From M3007 sp046296435 (GTDB lineage: Bacteria > Bacteroidota > Bacteroidia > Chitinophagales > Saprospiraceae), in NCBI GenBank assembly GCA_046296435.1, contig JBKBLI010000036.1:1-33930 (forward strand): a stretch of DNA of 33,930 nucleotides, written 5' to 3'. Numbering within the stretch: position 1 is the stretch's first letter; the number at the start of each line of letters is the position of its first letter. The notes beneath the pieces were generated by a model. That model saw nothing but the letters and a program-made list of their open reading frames with translations, did not search any database and was not told the origin of the DNA. The translations under genes and the position numbers were made by a program. Below, piece after piece: positions 16,847 to 26,500 of the stretch.

Positions 16847-17578
16847 TCAGAATCGCGAATCGATGTAATAGGGTAGCATGGCGCGCCATGTAGGCCAGTC
16901 ATGGCGCATATCCGGCCCCCAAACATCCAATTCGTGGGGTATGCCTTTGGCAGACAATATGCCGGATATGCGGCGCGAAGCATCCGGATCTTCGTAATCG
17001 CCCGAACCCGTCAGGATATGTATGTGCTTTGCCTGGCGCAGGCGCGGCAAAAAGTATGGATCTTCCATGTTGGGCAGATAATGACAAGGAGAGTTGAAAT
17101 AGACATCCTCGTCGAAATAGCCTTTGGTGTAGGCGGTCAGATCGTAGATGCCTGACATGGCGATGGTTCCGTCAATCAGATCAGGGCGGCGAAAGTACAG
17201 GTTGGCGGCATGCAAAGCGCCGAGAGATGCGCCGCTGGTAATGATTTGCGTATCCGGGCTGGTACGCATTCGGATAAAAGGGATGACTTCGTTCTCGACG
17301 TAAGCGTTGAACTGCTGGTGTCGGATGGCTTTGTGCCGGGGGTGCATTTTGTTGTTGAGCCAGGCTTCAGAGTTGATACTATTGATGGAGTACACTTTGA
17401 TCTTTCCGGCTTCGATGTAGGGTTCAAGAACGGATATGAGGTGAAAGCGCTCATACTCCAGATAATCTGCGGCAGCCGTAGGCAGAAGCAGGAGGGCGAA
17501 ACCGAAATGGCCATATTCGGCAATTTCCATGTTTTTGTTCAGTCGGGGGCTATACCACTGGTGAATCTCGCGATGCAT
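16847..17578 (-). CDS. Esterase family protein (PF00756-like), cytoplasmic
   Basis: This 243-residue protein has no signal peptide. It starts MHREIHQWYSPRLNKNMEI, and carries the nucleophile elbow TSGASLGALHAA, an acidic residue in GSGDYEDPD and a His in MRHDW, so a Ser-Asp-His triad is likely. It also has the conserved GTIAMSGIYDL found in this esterase family. The family includes proteins annotated as esterases of unknown substrate in many Bacteroidota. It is 5 bp upstream of the secreted esterase, but the two sequences are clearly different, so this is an operon of related enzymes, not a recent duplication. Confidence 0.84.
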   Translation of the reverse strand: MHREIHQWYSPRLNKNMEIAEYGHFGFALLLLPTAAADYLEYERFHLISVLEPYIEAGKIKVYSINSINSEAWLNNKMHPRHKAIRHQQFNAYVENEVIPFIRMRTSPDTQIITSGASLGALHAANLYFRRPDLIDGTIAMSGIYDLTAYTKGYFDEDVYFNSPCHYLPNMEDPYFLPRLRQAKHIHILTGSGDYEDPDASRRISGILSAKGIPHELDVWGPDMRHDWPTWRAMLPYYIDSRF

Positions 17579-18004
17579 GATGTTCGTTAAAAATGATTAG
17601 ACAATAAATAGAAGATTTCGAAACCGAAATTTGAAAGTAAACAAAGAAGTGCAAGTTTCCGCAGTTGCAGGAACCTGCCTTGCTCAGTGCGTGCGTTCGG
17701 ATACTGTGCGTATTACAAGGGCAAACTTACAGCATTTTTGAATATTGACGCCCATCGCTTACTTTTTTTTGTTTTTTTGTAAAACTCAAGCACGCCCATG
17801 GCCACCCAAGAGAAGGGGCAAAGCGGCAGTAAGCGTCGGAGGGCTTGCCGCACGCGATACGCCATGGATCTCGGTCCTCTTACTCAGCGAATCCCCAAAG
17901 GAAGCCGGGTTAATTGGCTTGCAGGTTTGCGAGGAAGTGATTGCCGCGCAGGTCGGCAATAGATTCCGGCAGCCTGGGCTGCGACCTGTCGCTAACCCGC
18001 GCGT
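17579..18004. other. Gene-free stretch upstream of the esterase operon
   Basis: Four hundred and twenty-six bases separate the esterase start from the end of the solenoid gene; both genes are on the minus strand. The part next to the esterase (17590-17780) is AT-rich and probably holds its promoter, although no clear TAnnTTTG box was found on the minus strand. The rest is GC-richer with no recognisable gene. Confidence 0.5.
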
Positions 18005-19528
18005 TCAACTGCGCACTATGCCGCGCTCCAATTGCGATACGACAATTTCCCACAAATCCTCGTAAGGGATAATCTCAATGTCATGCGATTGATTCGCAAA
18101 ACTGAGCGAAACGCTCGTAAGCATTTTGAAATATTTTTCGGTATTGCGGATCACGGCAGTCTGATGAAAATGCGAAGACGGAATCTGAAGCAGCATTTTG
18201 ATAAAGCAGTTGCTGCGATAAGTATCATCATCGCTTTTCAGGTATCGGGAAGCGTACTTTTCTATGGCTTCTATCTTGTCGATCAGTTTGTTGTACTGCT
18301 TGTTTTGGATATCCATAAGGATTTGAAAGACCAATATAGCAATATTCATACCGCGCTTATCGCGCGAGTATGTCGGCACGTCATTGAAGAATCGGGCCAC
18401 CTTAAACTTGGTCAAGTATTCGGATTCGTACAGTTGCAGGCGACCGGTTTCGGACAGGAAGAACAGATAGGCCCCCAAAATCTTCCAGTATTCTTCGATG
18501 TGTTTGGGCAGCGACTTAAAATTCTTGTGCGCCACAGCCGTATTATAGTGTCCAAGCGCAGCCTGGTACTCTCGGCTGTGTAGAGAGAGCATGGTGAGCA
18601 ATTCTTGATACTTAAACCAGTTGAACGATCCGTTTTCCAGAAGTTGCAGCCCGCGTTCTGCCGCTTTTCTCCCTGCTTCGTAATCTTTTAATTGTACGTA
18701 GCATACCATTTCCTGATACAGAAATGCCTGCAGAGGAACATTGGCAACGTAGTTTTTGGCATCAAAAAACTGAATAGCGTCGCGACAAACGACCAAGGCT
18801 GCTTGATAGTCGTTGACGCTGGTATGGATCATGAGTTGAATCAATCGACCCGAAAAATGCAAACGATAAGAGTCGTATTTCTCTAAAGATTCAGCCAATT
18901 GCGCATAGCTTTCCTGAGCGACCTGTTGTATTTCTTTTTTGACGGATTTGCTATTCGTAAATTGAAAGGCCAATTCTGTGTAGAGTTCCTCTGCCAGATT
19001 TTCTGCTGCATACATACCCTCAAAAAAGGCCGCCTGCTCCTTGTAATACAGATATTGCTTGCGATCGCCGATCAAAGACCCATAAAATAGGCGCAGCATG
19101 CGCAATACATCTATCGTTATTTCTGTGAAGTCATACTTTTGAGCCTGAAGGAGCAATTCCTCAGCCAACGAAAGCGCGCTCTGGCGGGCGTATTTGCCGG
19201 TGAGCACCCTCAAAACAGCCCACTTTTTGTAACACTCGAAATAGGCCTGCTGGCGCGCATGATAATGCGGCTGATTCAGATCTATGACCAGAATCATCTT
19301 TAGGAGGTATTCCTCCAAAGACTTCTTGATGCGCGAATATTTTACCTTGTTTGGTTGCTCCCCAAACAAAGCAGCCATAGCGCTTTCGTCGTCTTGCGCC
19401 TTACCCGTAGCAAGTATGTCGTACAGCCTGGCGACATCCGTATCAGAACGTTTGATAAGGCCCCAATCTACTACGCCTTTTAATTTGTTTTTGGTTACGA
19501 TGGAGATGAGTTCCAAAATGTTGTCCAT
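18005..19528 (-). CDS. Alpha-solenoid (TPR-like) protein of unknown function
   Basis: The 507-residue product is almost entirely helical, with repeated pairs of amphipathic helices such as YQAALVVCRDAIQFFD, QAFLYQEMVCYVQLKDYEAG and YQELLTMLSLHSREYQAALGHY, which read as divergent TPRs. It has no signal peptide, no transmembrane segment and no helix-turn-helix. I do not recognise a named family; large sets of similar helical proteins occur in Saprospiria-like genomes (from memory, unverified). The gene is AT-richer than its neighbours. A hairpin (19544-19561) lies 15 bases upstream of its start and a possible 30-residue leader peptide gene lies further upstream, so translation may be controlled. 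Confidence 0.75.
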   Translation of the reverse strand: MDNILELISIVTKNKLKGVVDWGLIKRSDTDVARLYDILATGKAQDDESAMAALFGEQPNKVKYSRIKKSLEEYLLKMILVIDLNQPHYHARQQAYFECYKKWAVLRVLTGKYARQSALSLAEELLLQAQKYDFTEITIDVLRMLRLFYGSLIGDRKQYLYYKEQAAFFEGMYAAENLAEELYTELAFQFTNSKSVKKEIQQVAQESYAQLAESLEKYDSYRLHFSGRLIQLMIHTSVNDYQAALVVCRDAIQFFDAKNYVANVPLQAFLYQEMVCYVQLKDYEAGRKAAERGLQLLENGSFNWFKYQELLTMLSLHSREYQAALGHYNTAVAHKNFKSLPKHIEEYWKILGAYLFFLSETGRLQLYESEYLTKFKVARFFNDVPTYSRDKRGMNIAILVFQILMDIQNKQYNKLIDKIEAIEKYASRYLKSDDDTYRSNCFIKMLLQIPSSHFHQTAVIRNTEKYFKMLTSVSLSFANQSHDIEIIPYEDLWEIVVSQLERGIVRS

Positions 19529-19543
19529 GCTTGCAGTGATTGT

Positions 19544-19561
19544 CTGAGGCTGCGGCCTCAG
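19544..19561 (-). promoter_or_regulatory. Hairpin just upstream of the solenoid gene
   Basis: CTGAGGC (19544-19550) pairs perfectly with GCCTCAG (19555-19561) around a TGCG loop. It lies between the possible leader peptide and the solenoid gene, 15 bases before the start codon, where it could affect ribosome access. It lacks a T-run, so it is a poor intrinsic terminator. Confidence 0.5.
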
Positions 19562-19600
19562 GATTCATACCATTCCTATGCAAGCAAAAAAGCGGCAACG

Positions 19601-19693
19601 TCAAACACCTGTAATATCTACGATGATCACTTCGTTGTTGTTGTTTTGTTTTGAAACAATAATGTAAGCTTTGAGCGTGAGATACTTTTCCAT
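19601..19693 (-). CDS. Possible 30-residue leader peptide
   Basis: A short frame runs from ATG at 19693 to TGA at 19601-19603. The peptide starts MEKYLTLKAY, has four Asn in a row in the middle and ends VDITGV. An AAGG sequence lies 5-8 bases before the ATG as a possible ribosome binding site, and it is the 3' arm of an inverted repeat (19696-19728). It is on the same strand as, and 72 bases before, the solenoid gene. No homologue is recognised; it may be a leader peptide, a small protein or a chance frame. Confidence 0.3.
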   Translation of the reverse strand: MEKYLTLKAYIIVSKQNNNNEVIIVDITGV

Positions 19694-19695
19694 GA

Positions 19696-19728
19696 GACCT
19701 TGTTTTATTAATGAAAAATTACAAGGTC
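19696..19728 (-). promoter_or_regulatory. Inverted repeat covering the ribosome binding site of the possible leader peptide
   Basis: GACCTTGT (19696-19703) and ACAAGGTC (19721-19728) are perfect 8-bp arms with a 17-base AT-rich spacer. On the minus strand the second arm holds AAGG just before the ATG at 19693, so folding would hide it. As DNA it could equally be an operator. Confidence 0.45.
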
Positions 19729-19948
19729 AAAGTTCTGATGGCTCACCCGCCTAAGCTAAGACAGATTACAGGTTAATTTCATGTAGATTTTTTCAAAATC
19801 TTTCCGCTTTTTTTTTGCAAAAGGCTGTCTTTCAGCGTATTGAGATTTGTAGTTGCGTGAAATTTTAAAGTCCCGGCCGCCTCAAGGACCGGAAAATTGC
19901 AGGGAATACCCATATTCAGAAGCCGCAGTCGGCAAAGAACCGCGCGCG

Positions 19949-19966
19949 CCGCTTTGGCCAAAGCGG
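19949..19966. repeat. Perfect 18-bp palindrome
   Basis: CCGCTTTGGCCAAAGCGG reads the same on both strands. It may be an operator for a dimeric regulator or a hairpin with a GGCC loop. No gene starts within 250 bases. Confidence 0.5.
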
Positions 19967-20202
19967 ACAGCAAAAGGCAAACTGAAAAAGCATGCTAAGA
20001 AATATTTCACCCATTTTTTCGGATGAAATAACGGGAGCGCGTCGAAAGAGAGGTAGGACGTCGCAACGTAAATGAAATGGCTAATTCTTCTTTCCACGAG
20101 ATAAAATGATAATAAAAATTCACGACGAGAAAAACCTCATCGCAGGAACTCATGGAAACGAAGAAAAATAGAAAGATTAAAGAAGAAAGATTAAAATCGC
20201 TG

Positions 20203-20210
20203 CAAATATA
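20203..20210 (-). promoter_or_regulatory. Possible minus-strand -7 promoter element
   Basis: On the minus strand this reads TATATTTG, an exact TAnnTTTG match, in a very AT-rich setting. No good -33 element is seen at the expected distance. If active it would drive transcription toward the possible leader peptide and the solenoid gene. Confidence 0.3.
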
Positions 20211-20297
20211 TTGCAAATTATTGAAATGCGCATTAAAAAAAAAATCACACTATGCGATCTGCGCCTAACAGGGTGTTTATGCCTGTATTCTTAAGCC

Positions 20298-20325
20298 ATT
20301 TTGACGCCAATTATGGCGCCAAAAT
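20298..20325 (-). terminator. 12-bp hairpin downstream of the giant surface protein gene
   Basis: The arms 20298-20309 and 20314-20325 pair over 12 positions with a four-base loop. The single mismatch on the plus strand becomes a G-U pair in minus-strand RNA, so the structure is best formed by transcripts of the giant gene. There is no T-run after it, and it lies 240 bases past the stop codon, so terminator function is tentative. Confidence 0.35.
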
Positions 20326-20455
20326 GCAATATGGCCGCATTGCAGGCGCATTTTACCGCATAATGGGTATTTTGCGTTCGACATTTTGGCCCCACGCGGC
20401 TAAAGCTGCATCAGCATAAGAGCGAAGAGGCGTCTGCACCCGCATCTTGCGCGCA

Positions 20456-20468
20456 TTTTTTTGAAAAA
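20456..20468. repeat. Intergenic T-run/A-run palindrome, copy 5
   Basis: T7-G-A5, 96 bases beyond the stop codon of the minus-strand giant gene. It is similar in form to the other intergenic copies. Confidence 0.45.
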
Positions 20469-20564
20469 CGATACAGACAAAGAGCTTGGGACGGGGAGCG
20501 GGCCGACAAAGGGCGGGGGCTATTCTCAACGCATGCTCCTGCCGCCTTACTTTGGCGCATAGAT

Positions 20565-23500
20565 TCAGTCCACAATGGTCACATCGCCATATGCCCGAAC
20601 TGGAATGACCCGGCCACAGTAGTTCGCCCGCGCCTCCAAGAGCCACACAAACACACCCGGCTGCAAGGCCTGATCTCTGAACGGGCCGGGCCATCCTTCG
20701 CCGACAAGCGTGCTTCTGAATAACAACTCGCCCCAGCGGTCATATACCTCAAACCGATAATCGAACGCCTCCACGCCATCGGCAAACAGCGGTCTGAAAA
20801 CATGGTTGTCCGGCAGCAAAGCCTTGGGCTTGAATACATTGGGCACATACACCAATTTGCGATCGCCCATATCCTCCCAGCCAACCTGCGCCTCTGCGCG
20901 CTGTGTCTCGCACTCATTGGTGGCCTCTACCCAATATACGCCCGCCTCTGACGCTTTGATCTGAAATCCGCTTGCGCCGGTGCTCCAACGCAAGGTCAGT
21001 CCGCTCTGGTCGCCGCTTACTTGCGGGCGCAACACTACCTCGCCCGATTCGCAACTCAAGGTCTGGTCCTCAAGTCGGACCTGCAAGGGGGAGCGGGCGT
21101 CTATACGCGCAGGCGTTGAGGCAACGCAACCGTTCAGGTCTTCGACGCTCAAGACGTAGTCGCCCGGGGCTAACCCTTCAAAGACCGGATTGGATTGGAA
21201 GACGCCCCCATTAAGCGAAAAACCAAGCGGCGGAGAGCCGCCTGAGCTTGCCGAAGCGTTCAAACTACCCGTCGCGGAGTTGGGACAAGAGCGAGAAGTC
21301 TGGGCGACAGGCGCGATGGGCGGCCATGCGCCTACCGTAACGCTGATTATAGAGTCGCAGCCTTCCGTCGTCTGATAAACGAATTGCCGCGTTTCGCCGG
21401 GAGCGACGGGCGTGTTGCCGAACAGGAATACTTCGCCGGGGCACACCCTGACATCGATGGTCTGAAAATCGACTGAAGCCTCGCCGACGCTGACGGTCAC
21501 CACCGAGTCGCACTGATAGGCGTTCAGAAGGACATACACGCGGGTTTCGCCGGCGGCGATTTGATCTCCAAGGTAAGTAAAGGTCTCACCCGGGCATACT
21601 TTCACGGCAAGGTGCGTGGGCGGAGCGTGCGGGAGCGCCGCCACCTGCACCAGGATAACAGAGTCGCAACCCGCAATGGTTTGATATGCAAAGCTCCGCA
21701 TACCGCCTGCCGGGATGATCTCCCCGTCGAACACAACCGACTCTCCTTCGCAGGCCGACAACTGTATCGTCGAACTATAGACGGGCAGCGCCCCTACCGA
21801 TACGGTCAGCAACGAGTCGCACCCCCATTGATTTTGCAGCGTGAAGGTCTGCGCGCTGCCGGCCGGAATGGCTATTCCATCATAGACATAGCTCTCCCCG
21901 GCGCAGATCTGTACCGACAAAGTATGTGCTGAATGCGGCCATGCGGCAACATTTACCGTCACTATCGAATCGCAGCCGGCAGTATTAGACAAGGTGAAAA
22001 CCTGAGTCGTCCCCGCAGGAATCCCAACGCCCTCAAAAACGTAAATCGATCCTTCGCAGGCGCTCACATTGAGCGTGGATGCCGTGTGCGGCAAAGCAGT
22101 CACTGCCACCGTCACTATCGAGTCGCATCCAAACTGATTGGCATACTTAAAGGTCTGGGTCGTTCCGGCGGGAATGCTGACGCTATTGTATGCGAAGGCG
22201 GCGTCAGCGCATGCTGTTGCCTCGATCACAGTGGCGCTTAGCGGCAGTTCAGAAACGATGACGGTCAAAACCGAGTCGCATCCGGCGGCATTTTGCAGCG
22301 TGAACTGCATGCTGCCGCCTGCCGGTATCGACACCCCATTGAATACGACCGCCTGGCCGCTGCAAGCCGAAATCTGTACCTGACCCGAAGTACTCTGCAG
22401 GCCTACAACGGTGACCGTCACAAGCGAATCGCAGCCGTTGACGCTATTAAACGCAAAGGTCTGCGTCGCTCCAACCGGTATAGATACGCCCGCATAGCTC
22501 ACAAAACTGGCGTCGCAGGCGCTTAGGGTGAGTTGGCTGAATACGGTAGGGCATGTTTCGTATCGAACGAGCAGCCCTGTCATGACGAGCTTGCCGCATC
22601 CGCTCAACATAGCCGAGGCTTCGCCGATGAGCACTGTCCAGTCGGCAGGCAGGCTCAGCGTATCGATCACCACGGCATAAGTCGCAACAGGCACGTTGGC
22701 AAAAGCAAAAGCGCCGCCGGCGGCGACTCCAGCCAAAGATCCGCCCTCAAACAACCTGACCGATATACCGGATACCACCGTGTCGGCGGCGCTGATGGTT
22801 CCATCGCCATCTACATCCGACCAGATCTGACCGGCTACCGTCCCGAAACCATCGTAAAGGCTCAGACTAAGCGGGGCGCTCTGGGTACTGCAGCCCATGG
22901 CATCCGTGAGCGCGGCATAATACACGCCACTCTGCATGGCGACCAAATGCGGAGTCACAGCCCCAGGGATGGGCGCGCCGTTGAAATACCACTGTATGGC
23001 GCTCAATCCCGCTATGGGCGGCAGACAGAGCGTGTCGGGATTGCATCGGCTGTGACAACCCGAAGGAATACTGAGCGCAGGCGGTCCGGGCAGGATTTGC
23101 ACGGTATTGCTGCGGCCCTCGCAGCCGTACTGATTGATTGCACGCAGGTAATAAAGCCCCGGGCGGTCGGACGTCAGCGGAACACTCGTTTGTCCGGTAT
23201 TCCACACAAATTGCCATTCGGGCGGCTGCGGCCCCGAGTAGGACAGGGTGTTGGCCGCCCCCGCGCAAGCGGGCGAATTGTTGAGGCTGACGGATAAGCC
23301 TGAGGGAACAGGAAATACCTCCACCACAAAAGGCTCCGACACTGCCGTACAACCGCTTACGCCGTCCGTGATGGTGACCGTGAAGACATGCGTACCCACT
23401 GGCAGCGGATTGCCACGGTCTATAGAGAATATTTCCTCAGATCCGGTTTGGCCCGTTGACCACGAATACGTGTACGCGCCCTGCCCCTGCGCAATCAGAT

Positions 23501-26500
23501 AAACCGGCTCCCCTTCGCACACGCCCAAAACAGGGTATTCGAAAGCCACTATCTGACCGAGGCTGTTGGTAATAGCGGCTTTGATCACGGCATCCGGAGC
23601 GGATACAACTGTGACAGTCACAGGCGGGGGCGTAAAAGTACACCCTAAGCCATCGGTCAGCGTAACGCTGTAAGGTCCGGCCTGAGTTACGGACAGCGTT
23701 TGCGAGCCGGTCGAAAGACTATCCGACCAGCGGTAAGCAACGCCGGAGGGATTGGCCGTAAGCAACACAGATTGCCCCTCGCAGATTGGCGCGGGACTGG
23801 CCGGACTGATCGAGCCTGCCAGGGTATTGTCGCCAACCGTAATGGTGCGGCTAAATTCGGCGCGACAGCCGTCGGCATAAGCAGCCTGCAGCGTCACCGT
23901 ATAAGCGCCGGGCGCAAAGGTGTGGTATGCGGGGCTTCCTGTCGCTTCATTCAAAGCGCCGGAAGCCGGATCGCCAAAATTCCAATAGACTTCGACGGCG
24001 CTTGAATCTGTCAGCGATGCGAACGCCAATGCGCTGCCCGAGCAAGTAGTTGCAGGAGGGTCAAAATAAGGCGTAAGCGGCTGCACGATCTCAATCGTTT
24101 TTTCGACCAGCGACACGCATCCCGATATTCCGGCCGTAATCTGCAACCGCGCCGTGTAGGCGCCGGCGCCGGCATAGGCATGCTCGGGGTTTTGAAGCGC
24201 AGAGAAGTTGGCCCCTCCCGACGCCGGATCCCCGAAATCCCATGCCCATGCGTTGATCCCCACGCCTGGCAAGCGCACGCTCCGGTCTCTGAAGCGGCTG
24301 TCAGCGCCCGGACAACCGGGGACCACGTCAAACTTAGCTTTGGCGATTACCTTGACCGAATCCAAAGCCCGACAGACGCCGCCCGAACTACTCTCGGCAA
24401 ATAACGCTACTACATAAATGCCCGCATCGTCAAACACGTACTGAGGCGCGTCAAGCGTGGATGCCCCCTCTATGCCCTGGCCCATTTTGCCGAAATACCA
24501 CTGCGCCGTGCCGGACACATAGGAGCCCGTAATCGCAAACGCGAAAGAGTCGCACCGCGCTGTTGGAATCACTGAGATGCCCAGCGTTCCGGGGCCGCAG
24601 GCAGGCCCGCCCCCGCCGGGCGCGCCGCCGCCCCCGCCCCCGCCGCCACAATCTGAAATGAGATTGAGCGGGCCGGCTGTGGCTGTGCATCCATCCTGAT
24701 TTGTAGCCTGTACGGTGTAAGCGCCGTATTGATTGGTGGCATACGTAGGACTGTTGACGCCCAAAGGCGCGCCATTTCGAAACCATTCGTATGTGTAAAC
24801 GCCGTCGGAGGGTACAAGCGCCTGCATATTAACGGTGACCGCATTATTGCAAAACGCCGTAGGGTCTGCCGTCGAAATACTGACGGTAGGCGCCGGCGAA
24901 GACCCAATCGAAAACCCTACGCTACCCGAACAGCCAAAAAAGTCTGTCACCTCTACCGAATAGCTGCCTATGCCGAGTATGGCGCCGGCGGAGACGCTCA
25001 ATGAAGCGCCGGAGGCGCTGCGCCAAATGTAGCTGCTGAAAGGCGTCTGGGTATTTACTACCGCTATTTGTCCTTCGCACAGCGCCGCCGGATGCAGGAC
25101 GGTCGGCTGGGGCAAATCAATGACCGATATCGGAAACTGAATGGTCTGTCCGCATACGACAGCGTTGAGCACGTGCCCTCCCGCTTCCCGCCAATACACC
25201 GACACCGCAGGGCTACCTTGCCCTGCGGCAATTACGCCGGCTGAGGGAGGCGACACCTGCCATTGAACAGGCGCCGACATNNNNNNNNNNNNNNNNNNNN
25301 NNNNNNNNNNNNNNNNNNNNNNNNNNNNNNNNNNNNNNNNNNNNNNNNNNNNNNNNNNNNNNNNNNNNNNNNNNNNNNCGATCTCGCCGCCGCCCGAAAT
25401 ACCCCACTCGAATCCCGTTCCTCCGAAAGGCTCAACGCTGTAAACCTCTTCCGCTCCCGGGCACACCCGCTCCCGCCCCCTGATACCGGATTTCGCCGTA
25501 ATGATGGGGATTCGGAACTGGACAGGCTCCGGACAAGCGGCTCCGCTGCAAGGCTGCGCCAGCAGACTGATCATCCCTGCCGGGCCTCCGGTCCATTGAA
25601 TGGTTATGCTGTCGGTAGCCGCATTACCGCCTGCCAGCGTAAGACCATCGGCGGATACGCTCCATTGATAGGGCGGACAGGCGTTGGATGCGGAGTAGGT
25701 CACTATCGCTCCGGGGCATACCGTGCCGATACAGTCGAGCCGCGGCGCTTCGGCGTCGATCACTTCGATCCAGCGGGTGATCGTATCCGCGCACAAACAA
25801 TTGCTCGACGCAACAAGGCGAACGGGGTGTAGCCCCGGCAAATCAAACTGTCGGATAGGATTAGCCTGATTGCTTTGTTCCTGCGTATCGCCAAACAGCC
25901 ACGTGTAACTTCCCGCGCCCGTGCTCATATTTTCAAAAAAAACCTCTTGCCCCTTACACACCCTGAGCGGCTCGGCGGCGGGCGGAGCCGGGACAGTCGC
26001 AAAATCAGCTTTTGGCGCTTCGATTATGGTCACGCAAAGGGATGCCTCGCCGCTACACATGGTCGTGCTCTGTCCGCCAAAGGTCAACACGGATACCGAC
26101 CCTGAACCGGTAGCGCCCCAATTGACCGTGACAGAATTGGCCGGCGCCGGATTGACCGTGTAACTCAGCGCGCCGCTTACTTCCCAGATGATCAGCGGCG
26201 AGTTCAACCCGGGGACGCCGCCCGGAAAAACGACAGAATAGGTCACGGTTGTAAACGGACAAAGCCTTTCGCAATTTAAAAGGTCGTTGCCGCCGGCGTC
26301 CGGATTGTTGCAAGGCGCCTTGTTGTCTGACACAATGATGGGTTGCGCGCTGTTCATCGCGATAACTGTGAAAGTTGTCGTTAGGACCGTGCCGTTGTTG
26401 TTCTGTACGCGAAGCGTGAAAACGTAAGCGCCGGGGGCGCTTGTGCAATATACAATCTGCTTCGAAGTATCCGAAATAAGCACTGGGCCGGCTGCGCCAG

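Larger units (their letters stand above)
19529..20564. other. Long AT-rich intergenic region with inverted repeats
   Basis: Over 1 kb separates the solenoid gene and the giant surface protein gene, both on the minus strand. Apart from a possible 30-codon frame (19601-19693), no gene is supported. It holds an 18-bp perfect palindrome (19949-19966), a 12-bp hairpin (20298-20325), a T-run/A-run palindrome (20456-20468) and a minus-strand -7-like box TATATTTG (20203-20210), so an untranslated RNA or long leader is possible. Confidence 0.55.

Noticed and set aside
21323..22534. Regular 153-bp repetition considered as a CRISPR-like array
   Set aside because: The period is far too long, the units are coding and in frame, and there is no conserved short repeat with unique spacers.
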